Shown: piece after piece, positions 1-8,115 of the stretch
How positions within the stretch are numbered: the first letter of the stretch is position 1
How the letters are laid out: every line of letters begins with the position of its first letter
NCBI RefSeq assembly: GCF_015477605.1
Contig: NZ_JADLQX010000027.1
Location: forward strand, 1-64,000
From: Nocardia amamiensis
Lineage (GTDB): Bacteria; Actinomycetota; Actinomycetes; Mycobacteriales; Mycobacteriaceae
Reading direction: 5' to 3'
Length of the DNA: 64,000 nt
Program-made: the position numbers and the translations under genes
The notes under the pieces: generated by a model
Databases searched by the model: none
Told to the model about the DNA's origin: nothing
What the model saw: the letters and a program-made list of their open reading frames with translations, nothing else

Positions 1-125
1 CCCCACACCAGCGATCGTAAACGGTCACAGTGCGTAGCCGCCCAGACAACCGAACCCGTCCACCCACCGGCACGGTTAATGTGCCCGGCCCGCCACGCAC
101 ACCAACCCCTTGGAATCATTCATCT

Positions 126-193
126 AGGCGTACCTCCGCCTTCGCTCCGGCCATGCGCGGGCTGATGACGGACTGCGTCCGGCTGCGCCCATT
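126..193 (+). repeat. dispersed intergenic repeat, copy 1
   Basis: A stretch of about 68 bp beginning near TAGGCGTACCTCCGCC and ending near CTGCGCCCAT. The reverse complement of 9771-9848 matches it almost base for base, with only a handful of substitutions and one extra G. A more diverged copy lies at 6745-6812. All three copies are outside genes. This copy lies just upstream of a small membrane protein gene. Function is unknown. Confidence 0.7.
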
Positions 194-204
194 ATGCTGG
201 AGCC

Positions 205-486
205 GTGCATCGCATCGCAGGATGGTGGGACGGCTTCGAGCTGTGGGTCGCGGGGCTGCCGTTCATTCCGCAGTTCCTCGTGGTCCTCGTGGGCATGGTC
301 CCGATCAGCTTCGCCATCGCCTACGGGCTCGACCGCGTCCTTCGTGCCGTGCTGCGCGTGCTCGACCGCCGTTACGCGGCCGATATCGTGCCGGTGCGGC
401 CCGCGCCGATCGCCGCCGCGGCGATGCCCGAACCCGAGCAGGTGGCCGCGGACGACCGCAGGCCCGTCCAGAGCGGAGCGCGCTGA
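205..486 (+). CDS. small membrane protein, hypothetical
   Basis: Encodes 93 residues from a GTG start. Residues about 18-45 form a hydrophobic segment (PQFLVVLVGMVPISFAIAYG) that should span the membrane. A basic stretch (RVLRAVLRVLDRRY) and a soluble, Pro/Glu-rich tail follow. No enzyme motif is visible. Its stop codon overlaps the ATG of the next small ORF (ATGA), so the two are probably translated together. A small membrane protein, Rv2401A, lies near the sulfate-transport genes in M. tuberculosis. Equivalence to it is a guess from position. Confidence 0.6.
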   Translation: MHRIAGWWDGFELWVAGLPFIPQFLVVLVGMVPISFAIAYGLDRVLRAVLRVLDRRYAADIVPVRPAPIAAAAMPEPEQVAADDRRPVQSGAR

Positions 487-563
487 TGCCTCGCTCGCGG
501 GTCCAGCTGGCCCTGATCGCGCTGCTCCTGCTCGTCGTCGTCGCCTGGTTGATCACTCGCTGA
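486..563 (+). CDS. 25-residue single-pass membrane peptide
   Basis: A very short ORF (25 residues) starting on the ATG that overlaps the stop of the preceding gene. It has a short basic N-terminus (MPRSR), a continuous hydrophobic stretch (VQLALIALLLLVVVAWLI) and then stops. The overlap and the clean transmembrane design support it as a real translationally coupled membrane peptide. Its length alone would not. Function unknown. Confidence 0.5.
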   Translation: MPRSRVQLALIALLLLVVVAWLITR

Positions 564-1251
564 GCGCTGCGCCGCTGGAGTTCTCGCCGATCTGTGCGAC
601 GGTTCGCCAACCCCGGTGCGGTCGGCCAGTCCTCGGCCAGGTGGATACGTGGGTATGTGACGCCGGCTACTGTCATCCAGACCGCTGATCTGATGTCGCC
701 AACGCGGTGATCATGGCGTCGCGATATTCCGGTGTGGCGTTTTCTGGGGCAACTCGGCAGCGTGCCCAGTACCGAAGCCGGATCCTGGCGGTGACCGCAC
801 GATAACCAGGACCATGCGGTCGGCGGGATGCCGACCGCGGGCCGTAGCCGCAGTGCGAAGGGTACGGACGCGCTGCGGCCCGGTGAACATGGGATGAAAC
901 CCCGCTCTTCCTGGGATCTTCGATTCGAACTCCGCCGTGCGCTCTGCTACAGTCGGCCCGTGTCGTCGAGCGCAGTCCCGCAGGTCCGCCATGAGTTGGC
1001 GTTGATTGCTGTCGGTGACCTCGCGGTCGCGGACGTCTACTGTCGTTGATCGGCGACCGGGCACGTTCGCGTCTTGTTCCTCAGTAGACTGGCGCGCTTT
1101 CCGCAGATGTGCTCGTCCTCTCGGCCCGTGGCGGCCGATAGTCGCGCCACTGCCGTCTTACTTCGCCGGCAGGTCTACTGATCAACACCATTGTCGCCGC
1201 CAGCCGACGTACTACCGGGCAATTGGCGGTCCGCACGAAAGGTCCACCCTG
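564..1251. other. intergenic region upstream of subI
   Basis: About 690 bp without a convincing gene. Open frames exist on both strands, but none has a good ribosome site or recognisable protein content. The 3-prime part must hold the promoter of the sulfate transport operon. A 24-codon ORF at 1107-1181 has Cys as codon 2 but lacks the leader-peptide signature seen upstream of nirA. Confidence 0.5.
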
Positions 1252-2298
1252 ATGGCTCGCAAATCTTGGCTCTCGCCGCGCCGACGCTACAGCGCCGTTG
1301 CCCTCGCCGCACTCGCGGCGGTCGCGCTGACCGCGTGCGGCGGCGGAGCCAGCGACACAGTCGGGGGAGGCAATGGCGACGGCAGCGCAGGCACCCTGAA
1401 CCTCTACGCCTACGCCGTGCCGAAGCCGGGTTTCGACAAGGTGATCCCCGAGTTCAACAAGACCGAACAGGGCAAGGGCGTCCAGATCCAGCAGTCCTAC
1501 GGCGCCTCCGGCGACCAGTCCCGCAAGGTGAAGGACGGTGCCGAGGCCGACATCGTCAACTTCTCCGTGGAGCCCGACATCACCCGGCTGGTCGACGCCG
1601 GCCTGGTGGACGCCGGCTGGAACGCCGACGCCACCAAGGGAATTCCGTTCGGCTCGGTGGTCGCGATCGTGGTGCGCAAAGGCAATCCGAAGGGCATCAA
1701 GGACTGGGACGACCTGCTGAAGCCGGGCGTCGAGGTGGTCACCCCGAACCCGTTCAGCTCCGGTTCGGCCAAGTGGAACCTGCTGGCGCCGTACGCGGCC
1801 AAGAGCGAGGGCGGCAAGAACCCACAGGCGGGCCTGGACTACCTGAGCCAGCTGATCTCCAAAGACCACGTGAAGGTGCAGCCGAAGTCCGGCCGCGAAG
1901 CGACCGAGACCTTCCTGCAGGGCACCGGTGACGTGCTGCTGAGCTACGAGAACGAGGCGATCTTCGCCGAGCGCAACGGCGATCCGATCGAGCACATCGT
2001 CCCGCCGGTCACCTTCAAGATCGAGAACCCGGTCGCGGTGCTGAAGAACAGCAAGAACCAGGAGAAGGCCGTCGCCTTCCGCGACTTCCTGTTCACCGCC
2101 GAGGGCCAGAAGGCATGGGCCGCAGCCGGTTTCCGCCCGGTCGACCCGAAGGTCGCCGCCGACTACGCCAAGGACTTCCCGGCCCCGCAAAAGCTGTGGA
2201 CGATCACCGACCTCGGCGGCTGGAAGACCGTGGACAAGGACCTGTTCGCCGCGAACACCGGTTCCGTCGCGGTGATCTACGACAAGGCGACCAAGTAG
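1252..2298 (+). CDS. subI: sulfate-binding lipoprotein SubI
   Basis: Periplasmic-type solute-binding protein (348 residues) of the sulfate/thiosulfate ABC importer. It captures sulfate outside the membrane and delivers it to CysTW. The start at the ATG of MARKSWLSPRRR gives a positive N-region, a hydrophobic helix and a lipobox (ALTAC, followed by GG), so the protein is probably lipid-anchored through that cysteine. AAAGG lies upstream as ribosome site. Family-typical segments follow, including NLYAYAVPKPGFDKVIPEF, SYGASGDQSRKV and VVTPNPFSSGSAKWNLL, where sulfate-binding proteins contact the ligand. It is first of four same-strand genes subI-cysT-cysW-cysA, as in mycobacteria. An upstream in-frame extension to about 1006 exists but would bury the signal peptide. 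Confidence 0.95.
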   Translation: MARKSWLSPRRRYSAVALAALAAVALTACGGGASDTVGGGNGDGSAGTLNLYAYAVPKPGFDKVIPEFNKTEQGKGVQIQQSYGASGDQSRKVKDGAEADIVNFSVEPDITRLVDAGLVDAGWNADATKGIPFGSVVAIVVRKGNPKGIKDWDDLLKPGVEVVTPNPFSSGSAKWNLLAPYAAKSEGGKNPQAGLDYLSQLISKDHVKVQPKSGREATETFLQGTGDVLLSYENEAIFAERNGDPIEHIVPPVTFKIENPVAVLKNSKNQEKAVAFRDFLFTAEGQKAWAAAGFRPVDPKVAADYAKDFPAPQKLWTITDLGGWKTVDKDLFAANTGSVAVIYDKATK

Positions 2299-2334
2299 CG
2301 GGGTGACCTCCGTTACACGGGATACTGGACGATT

Positions 2335-3228
2335 GTGATTGACAGCAGTAACGCCGGGACCGCGCAGGCAGCCGGTCCCGGTGTCTCCGACGCCGCGCGC
2401 CGGACCGGGCGCTGGAACTGGTCGTGGCTGCGCGTGACCGGCTCGGTGGGCCCGCTCGGCATCGCCACCGCGGTGCTGTGGCTGAGCATCATCGTGCTGC
2501 TGCCGCTGGCGGCGCTCACCGTGACCAGTTTCGAGGAAGGCTGGTCCGGCTTCGTGGACGCGGTCACCGCGCCCGCCGCGCTGGACTCGCTGCGCATCAC
2601 GGTGCTGGTCTCGGTGGTGGTGGCGCTGATCAACGTGGTGATGGGCACGCTCATCGCCTGGGTGCTGGTGCGTGACCAGTTCCCGGGCAAAGGCGTGGTC
2701 AACGCGCTGATCGATCTACCGTTCGCCCTGCCGACGATCGTGGCCAGCATCGTGCTGCTGTCGCTGTACGGACCGCAGAGCCCGATCGACATCCACCTCA
2801 ATGCCACCCAGCCGGGTCTGGTGGTGGCGCTGGCGTTCGTCACGCTGCCGTTCGTGGTGCGCTCGGTGCAGCCGGTGCTGATCGAGGCCGACCGCGAGGT
2901 CGAGCAGGCCGCGCTCTCGCTCGGCGCGAACAACTGGACCACGTTCCGCCGGATCGTGCTGCCCGCGTTGGCGCCCGCGATCATCAGCGGCGGCGGCCTC
3001 GCCTTCGCCCGAGCCATCGGTGAATACGGGTCGGTGGTGCTGATCGGCGGCGCGATCCCGCGCGAGACCGAGATGGCCTCCCAGTACATCCAGAAGCAGA
3101 TCGAGATCGACCGGCCGGTGAACGCGGCGGCGGTGTCCGTGGCACTGCTCGCCATCTCGTTCGCGACGCTGCTGGTGCTGCGGCTGTTCGCCGAACGCAC
3201 CGCTCGCAAGGAACAGGCGACCCGATGA
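2335..3228 (+). CDS. cysT: sulfate ABC transporter permease CysT
   Basis: Inner-membrane permease subunit (297 residues, GTG start) of the sulfate importer. After a polar N-terminus of about 40 residues come six hydrophobic helices. The cytoplasmic EAA-type coupling loop is visible as QAALSLGANNWTTFRRIVLP. It pairs with CysW and the CysA ATPase. It lies 36 bp after subI and 49 bp before cysW, consistent with one operon. Length and motifs are normal for the family. Confidence 0.95.
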   Translation: MIDSSNAGTAQAAGPGVSDAARRTGRWNWSWLRVTGSVGPLGIATAVLWLSIIVLLPLAALTVTSFEEGWSGFVDAVTAPAALDSLRITVLVSVVVALINVVMGTLIAWVLVRDQFPGKGVVNALIDLPFALPTIVASIVLLSLYGPQSPIDIHLNATQPGLVVALAFVTLPFVVRSVQPVLIEADREVEQAALSLGANNWTTFRRIVLPALAPAIISGGGLAFARAIGEYGSVVLIGGAIPRETEMASQYIQKQIEIDRPVNAAAVSVALLAISFATLLVLRLFAERTARKEQATR

Positions 3229-3277
3229 GACACCATCGCGCACCCTCCGGGGACTCCCGCAGGATGGAGCCGACCCG

Positions 3278-4084
3278 ATGAAACTGTCCCCATCGACCCG
3301 CATTTCGTTGCGGACGGTGGCCCTCGGCTATCTGTTCGTGCTGCTGGTGCTGCCATTGGTCATCATCCTGTGGCGCACCTTCGAACGAGGCGTCGGCGCG
3401 TTCATCGACTCGATCACCACACCCGCGGCGATCTCGGCGTTCCAGCTGTCTCTGGTGATCGTGGCGATCGTCGTTCCGGTGAACGTGGTCTTCGGCATCG
3501 TGACGGCGATCGCGCTGGTCCGCGGAAACTTCCCGGGCCGCAACCTGGTCCAGGGCATCGTGGACCTGCCGTTCGCGGTCTCGCCCGTTGTGGTCGGCGT
3601 CTCGCTGATCCTGCTCTGGGGCGCGGGCGGCTGGTTCGGCGGGCTGGAAGAGCTGGGGCTGAAGGTGATCTTCAACCTGCCCGGCATGGTGATCGCCACC
3701 ATTTTCGTCACCCTCCCGTTCGTGGTGCGTGAGGTCGAGCCGGTGCTGCACGAGATCGGCGACGACCAGGAACAGGCCGCGGCCACGCTCGGCGCGTCCC
3801 GGTGGCAGACGTTCTGGCGGATCACGCTGCCCGCGATCCGCTGGGGCCTCACCTACGGTGTGGTGCTGACCGTGGCCCGCGCGCTCGGCGAATTCGGCGC
3901 GGTGATCATGGTGTCCTCCGCGCTGCCCGGCCAGTCGCTGACGCTGACGCTGCTCGTGCACGGCAGGTACATCAACGACCACAACACCTTCGGCGCCTAC
4001 TCCGCCGCGACCTTGCTGATGGGCATCGCGCTCGTCACCCTTCTGCTGATGACCCTCCTCGAACGTAAGCGGGGCGAAAAGTGA
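3278..4084 (+). CDS. cysW: sulfate ABC transporter permease CysW
   Basis: Second permease subunit (268 residues) of the sulfate importer, homologous to CysT. It has six predicted transmembrane helices and a coupling loop QAAATLGASRWQTFWRITLP that should dock on CysA. The ATG start follows a spacer of about 50 bp. The stop overlaps the GTG of cysA (GTGA), so the ATPase is probably translationally coupled. No anomaly seen. Confidence 0.95.
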   Translation: MKLSPSTRISLRTVALGYLFVLLVLPLVIILWRTFERGVGAFIDSITTPAAISAFQLSLVIVAIVVPVNVVFGIVTAIALVRGNFPGRNLVQGIVDLPFAVSPVVVGVSLILLWGAGGWFGGLEELGLKVIFNLPGMVIATIFVTLPFVVREVEPVLHEIGDDQEQAAATLGASRWQTFWRITLPAIRWGLTYGVVLTVARALGEFGAVIMVSSALPGQSLTLTLLVHGRYINDHNTFGAYSAATLLMGIALVTLLLMTLLERKRGEK

Positions 4085-5076
4085 TCACCGTGACCAACGC
4101 GAACAAGAACTACGGTTCCTTCGCGGCCCTCGACGACGTCACCATCGACATTCCCTCCGGCGAGCTGACCGCGCTGCTCGGCCCGTCGGGCTCGGGCAAG
4201 TCGACGCTGCTGCGCTCGATCGCCGGGCTGGAGTCGCTGGACTCCGGCGTGGTCAGCATCGCGGGCCGCGACGTCACCCGGGTGCCGCCGCAGAAGCGCG
4301 ACATCGGTTTCGTGTTCCAGCACTACGCGGCGTTCAAACATATGACCGTGCGCGACAACGTGGCTTTCGGCCTGAAGATCCGCAAGCGCCCGAAGAACGA
4401 GATCAGCAAGCGTGTCGACGAGCTGCTCGGCATCGTCGGACTGGACGGCTTCCAGCACCGGTACCCCGCGCAGCTGTCGGGCGGCCAGCGTCAGCGCATG
4501 GCGCTGGCGCGCGCGCTCGCCGTCGATCCGCAGGTGCTGCTGCTGGACGAGCCGTTCGGCGCGCTGGACGCCAAGGTTCGCGCCGATTTGCGCACCTGGC
4601 TGCGTCGCCTGCACGAGGAGGTCCACGTGACCACCGTGCTGGTCACCCACGACCAAGAAGAGGCGCTCGACGTCGCCGACCGGATCGCGGTGATGAACAA
4701 GGGCCGCATCGAGCAGGTCGGCACCCCGGAGGACGTGTACGACCGGCCCGCCAACGAGTTCGTCATGTCCTTCCTCGGCGCGGTAGCCCGGCTCAACGGA
4801 CATTTGGTGCGACCACACGACATTCGCGTGGGCCGCGACCCCAGCATGGCGCTCGCCGAGCACGAGGGCACCGCGGAATCGGCGGGCGTCACCAGGGCGA
4901 CGGTGGAACGCGTGGTCCATCTCGGCTTCGAGGTGCGGGTGGAACTGCGCAACGCCGCGACCGGCGACCTGTTCGCGGCGCAAGTCACCCGCGGTGACGC
5001 CGAGGCGCTGCGGCTTTCGGACGGCGAGACGGTCTACGCCCGCGCAACTCGCATTCCGGACCTTCCTGCGCAGTAG
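4081..5076 (+). CDS. cysA: sulfate ABC transporter ATP-binding protein CysA
   Basis: Cytoplasmic ATPase subunit (331 residues) that powers sulfate import. Walker A is GPSGSGKST, the Q-loop region is FVFQHYAAF, the ABC signature is LSGGQRQRMALARAL, Walker B is VLLLDEPFGALD and the switch histidine is in VTHD. The C-terminal part, about 235-331, looks like the TOBE/CysA C-terminal domain (LVRPHDIRVGRD). It starts at a GTG overlapping the cysW stop and is the last gene of the operon. Confidence 0.95.
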   Translation: MITVTNANKNYGSFAALDDVTIDIPSGELTALLGPSGSGKSTLLRSIAGLESLDSGVVSIAGRDVTRVPPQKRDIGFVFQHYAAFKHMTVRDNVAFGLKIRKRPKNEISKRVDELLGIVGLDGFQHRYPAQLSGGQRQRMALARALAVDPQVLLLDEPFGALDAKVRADLRTWLRRLHEEVHVTTVLVTHDQEEALDVADRIAVMNKGRIEQVGTPEDVYDRPANEFVMSFLGAVARLNGHLVRPHDIRVGRDPSMALAEHEGTAESAGVTRATVERVVHLGFEVRVELRNAATGDLFAAQVTRGDAEALRLSDGETVYARATRIPDLPAQ

Positions 5077-5611
5077 GGCATTTCGGATAGCCGCCAGCTG
5101 TGTGCTGGAAAGTTGCTGCGCCTCTCGCGTGTTCGGCGGCGGCCATCTCGTGCCCGTCTGCGGCACCGTGCTGGGGCGAGTAGGCAGCGCCGTGGTCGTA
5201 TCGCGGCGCGGTTGATGGTGGCATCGAGCCAGGTGTGTGACCGGATGTAGCTGGGTGCTGTCCGAATGGTCCCTTCCTGGGGCCGCTAACAACCCGCATT
5301 CCGACTTCCCGGCCGGTCAAGGACATTCTGCGCATGTCTGAGTGTTTCATTCCGGACAGGGCGGTATATAACGCGATTCCTGGCAAACCATAACCGGGCA
5401 TGTGCCGATCTTCGCATGCCGCAACGAAATCCGACCGGACGGAATGTCAGTCCAGGTATGCGCAGGTGAGCGCGCCGACGACCGCGCCACCAGCGCGGCC
5501 AACGACAGGCGGCCTGCGGACAATCGGGTGTCCGGCCTTGGCAGGAAGATCGCGGAGTGGTTGCCTGGACGCGTTCGAAGCAAATCGGCACGGCGATCGG
5601 GGTGGTTTGCG
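5077..5611. other. intergenic region between cysA and Hsp70-like gene
   Basis: About 535 bp. The frame of the downstream Hsp70-like gene stays open back to about 5402, but that stretch has poor protein-like content and no homology to the N-terminus of the paralogue at 11122. I treat it as non-coding upstream sequence. No strong terminator or operator was recognised. Confidence 0.45.
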
Positions 5612-6745
5612 ATGGCGGTTGGTCTCGGATTGAGCATCGGTACGGTGAACACGGTTTCCGTTCTCGCGGAGGAAGGTTCGGCCAAGGCTCCGCCGGGTCG
5701 CCGCAAAACGCAGCGCCCGCAGACCATCACGCGCCGGACCACATTGGCCTTCGACAGCACCGGCGTGGCCAGGGTCGGCATGCTGCCGAGGCATGGTCGC
5801 GCGGTGACCGAGTTCGCCGACCTCACGCAGCCTTCCAGCACGTGGGCGAGGGTCGGCAACCGCGCCCTCGCGCCGGCGGATCTCGTCGCCACGGTCGCGA
5901 AGTGCCTGATCGGCGAGGTGCTGGAGGACCATCCGGCCGGCGGCGGCATCGGCATCGCGATGACCTATCCCGCCCGCTATGCCGACGAGCAGGTCGACTC
6001 GCTACGCGCGGCGCTGGAGGGTGTCGAACTCGGACGGGTCGCCTTGGTCGCCGAGCCGGTCGCGGCGGCGGCCTGGCTGGAAGCCGATCGCGGTCCGCTG
6101 ATGCCCGGACTCGCGCTGGTCTACGATCTCGGCGGCGCGGGACTCGACGTCACCTTGGTCCGGGTCGGTGCAGGTTGTCCGCGCAATCCGATCGTCGGTG
6201 TGTCGTTGCGCTCCACTGAATTCGGCGGACGCGCGTTCGGTGCGTTGGTCGCCGAGCATGCCGGACAGGCGCTGCCCTCGTCCTCGGTTTCGCAGTCGGT
6301 GACCGACGCGACCGCCGACGAACTGCGCGCCCGCCATATCCGGGAATCCGTCCAGCTCGTGTATCGCTGCCTGCGCGTAGCGGACGTCACCATGGCCGAT
6401 GTCGACTGCGTCCTCGTGGTCGGCGGTGCGGCGCGTCCCGCCGAGGTCGCCGCGGTTCTCGCGGACGAATTGGCCAGGCCGGTGATCACGGCGCCGGATC
6501 CGGAGCGGACCATCGCCGACGGCGCCGCGCTGCTGGGTCGCAGGGCGGCGGCCGCGGCGGAGGCGGCGGCCGAGCAGCGCCGCATCCGGCGTCGTCGTGC
6601 GCGTCGTCGCGCCGCTACCCGTGCACTGATGCTGTCCCGCCGGACCAGGCGCCGGTTGAGCAGGGCGGTCGTCGTCGCAGGAGTGTGGACCACCGGCTTG
6701 GGGACCTCGCTGTTGGCAGCTGGCGACGGGGCGCTCATGAGCTAG
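5612..6745 (+). CDS. Hsp70-like actin-fold ATPase, membrane-anchored, paralogue 1
   Basis: About 377 residues from ATG 5612. That start aligns its first residues (MAVGLGLSIGTVNTVS) with those of the paralogue at 11122. Hsp70/actin-type nucleotide motifs are present in degenerate form: phosphate-1 GLSIGTVNTVS (without the usual Asp-Leu-Gly), phosphate-2 VYDLGGAGLDVTLVRVG, and adenosine motif VVGGAARPAEVA. The nucleotide-binding domain is shorter than in DnaK and there is no peptide-binding domain. Instead it ends in an Ala-rich helix, a very basic run (RRIRRRRARRRAATR) and a hydrophobic segment (AVVVAGVWTTGLGTSLLAAG), suggesting C-terminal membrane anchoring. Client and role unknown; classical refolding activity is doubtful. 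Confidence 0.75.
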   Translation: MAVGLGLSIGTVNTVSVLAEEGSAKAPPGRRKTQRPQTITRRTTLAFDSTGVARVGMLPRHGRAVTEFADLTQPSSTWARVGNRALAPADLVATVAKCLIGEVLEDHPAGGGIGIAMTYPARYADEQVDSLRAALEGVELGRVALVAEPVAAAAWLEADRGPLMPGLALVYDLGGAGLDVTLVRVGAGCPRNPIVGVSLRSTEFGGRAFGALVAEHAGQALPSSSVSQSVTDATADELRARHIRESVQLVYRCLRVADVTMADVDCVLVVGGAARPAEVAAVLADELARPVITAPDPERTIADGAALLGRRAAAAAEAAAEQRRIRRRRARRRAATRALMLSRRTRRRLSRAVVVAGVWTTGLGTSLLAAGDGALMS

Positions 6746-6812
6746 GCGGCTCGCCTTCGCTCGGCCCGGTGCGGCATGAGGACGGATGTCGTCCGGCTGC
6801 GCTTCTTGTGCA
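6745..6812 (+). repeat. dispersed intergenic repeat, copy 2 (diverged)
   Basis: Resembles the repeats at 126-193 and 9771-9848, sharing CGCCTTCGCTC, GATG(A)CGGA and CGTCCGGCTGCGC blocks in the same order with small gaps. A still weaker copy follows at about 6888-6953 (CGCCTTTGCTCGGCCCGGC...TTCGTCCGGCGCG). It lies immediately after the stop of the first Hsp70-like gene. Confidence 0.55.
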
Positions 6813-7028
6813 GCAGCCTCGCTTCACTGGGCTCGGCGTGTGGCTGCGGGGGACTTCGTCAGGGCTGTGTCTCTATGTGGTTGTCTCCGCCTTTGCTCGG
6901 CCCGGCACGGGCGGAGGGGATTTCGTCCGGCGCGATCGGGCGAGGATCGGGGGCCGCGATATGCAGGGCCGTCCGGCGGTGCGCGTGATGAGGGCGCGCA
7001 TCGCCGGACGGCCCGAGCAACTGCTGGG

Positions 7029-7056
7029 TTGACGTTACTCTCCGTTGGTGTAACTA
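7029..7056 (+). promoter_or_regulatory. probable promoter of the diiron oxygenase operon
   Basis: TTGACG at 7029-7034 and TAACTA at 7051-7056 are 16 bp apart, a housekeeping-type arrangement. TAACT (7051-7055) and AGTTA (7065-7069) form a small inverted repeat over the -10 that could bind a regulator. The ribosome site GGAGAGG follows at 7085-7091. Confidence 0.5.
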
Positions 7057-7102
7057 TGGGATACAGTTAAATGGCTACACCGATGGAGAGGCAGTGACGA
7101 CG

Positions 7103-8110
7103 ATGTCCGCAGCCGTGACGCCCGCAGTGGATCCCGATCTGGAGAAGGCGCAGGAGTACGCCGCGAAGCTGTTGCTGCTTTCCGAGGGATCGGTCGACAA
7201 GCACTTCGACCCGTTCGAGGACATCGACTGGGACAACCCCGATTTCGCCGCCGACGCCGGTGAAGAGCGCTGGATCCTGCCGGTGTCCGCCGACACGGTG
7301 GCCCGCCATCCCTGGTACCAGGCGCTGTCGACCGAACAGAAGATCGCGGTAGGCAAGTACCGCCAGGCGAATATCGCCAAGGTCGGCCTGCAATTCGAGT
7401 CGATCCTGATCAGTGGCATGGTCATCCACAATTTCGGCCTGCCGAACGGTTCGCCCGAGTTCCGGTACTGCTCCCACGAGATGATCGAGGAGCACAACCA
7501 CACCCTGATGTTCCAGGAGATGGTGAACCGGATCGGGCTGGACGTGCCCGGTATGGGCCCGCTGGTCAGCAAGTTCAAGTACCTGGGCGCGCCGGTGGCG
7601 GCCTGGTTCCCGAACCTGTTCTTCATGGCCGTGCTGGCCGGTGAAGAGCCGATCGACCACATCCAGAAGCAGATCCTGCGTTCGGGCGAAGAGGTGCACC
7701 CGATCATGCGCGGTGTGATGGCCATTCACGTCGCGGAAGAGGCCAGGCACATCTCCTTCGCGCACGAGTTCCTGAAGAACCATGTGCCGCAGGCGAACCC
7801 GAGGCAGAAGTTCATTCTGTCGCTGGCCATGCCGATCGTCATGTGGATCCTCGGCCGCGCCATCGTGACCCCGCCGCGGGCGTTCTTCACCGAGTTCGGC
7901 ATTCCGAACCAGGTTCGCAAGGAGCTGTTCTACGGGTCCAAGGAGGCCAAGCAGGTCTTCAGCGACTACTTCTGCGATGTGCGCACCCTGGCCAAGGACA
8001 TCGGGCTGATGAACCCGGTCGCCAAGGCCGTCTGGAAGGCGCTCGGGATCGACGGCCCCGCCACCCGGTATCGGTCGGAGCCGCTGCGCGTCGTGAGCAA
8101 GGTCGCCTGA
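7103..8110 (+). CDS. AurF-type diiron oxygenase
   Basis: About 335 residues, related to p-aminobenzoate N-oxygenase AurF (PF11583-type), a ferritin-like di-iron enzyme that oxidises amines or other small substrates with O2. The metal-ligand helices are visible: HEMIEEHNHTLMF and HVAEEARHISFAHEF, plus earlier Glu/His-bearing helices. ATG 7103 is 11 bp from the GGAGAGG ribosome site; the alternative GTG 7094 is only 2 bp from it. The next gene, 5 bp downstream, encodes a ferredoxin-NADP reductase fusion and is the likely electron donor. The substrate cannot be told from the sequence. Confidence 0.85.
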   Translation: MSAAVTPAVDPDLEKAQEYAAKLLLLSEGSVDKHFDPFEDIDWDNPDFAADAGEERWILPVSADTVARHPWYQALSTEQKIAVGKYRQANIAKVGLQFESILISGMVIHNFGLPNGSPEFRYCSHEMIEEHNHTLMFQEMVNRIGLDVPGMGPLVSKFKYLGAPVAAWFPNLFFMAVLAGEEPIDHIQKQILRSGEEVHPIMRGVMAIHVAEEARHISFAHEFLKNHVPQANPRQKFILSLAMPIVMWILGRAIVTPPRAFFTEFGIPNQVRKELFYGSKEAKQVFSDYFCDVRTLAKDIGLMNPVAKAVWKALGIDGPATRYRSEPLRVVSKVA

Positions 8111-8115
8111 GCCGC

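Noticed and set aside
711..1064. 117-codon minus-strand frame upstream of subI
   Set aside because: Composition is Arg/Pro-rich as expected from random high-GC frames; no ribosome site and no recognisable domain.
1107..1181. 24-codon ORF upstream of subI as a second cysteine leader peptide
   Set aside because: It has a single Cys at codon 2 and lacks RRHVD and clustered Cys codons; no supporting hairpins were seen.
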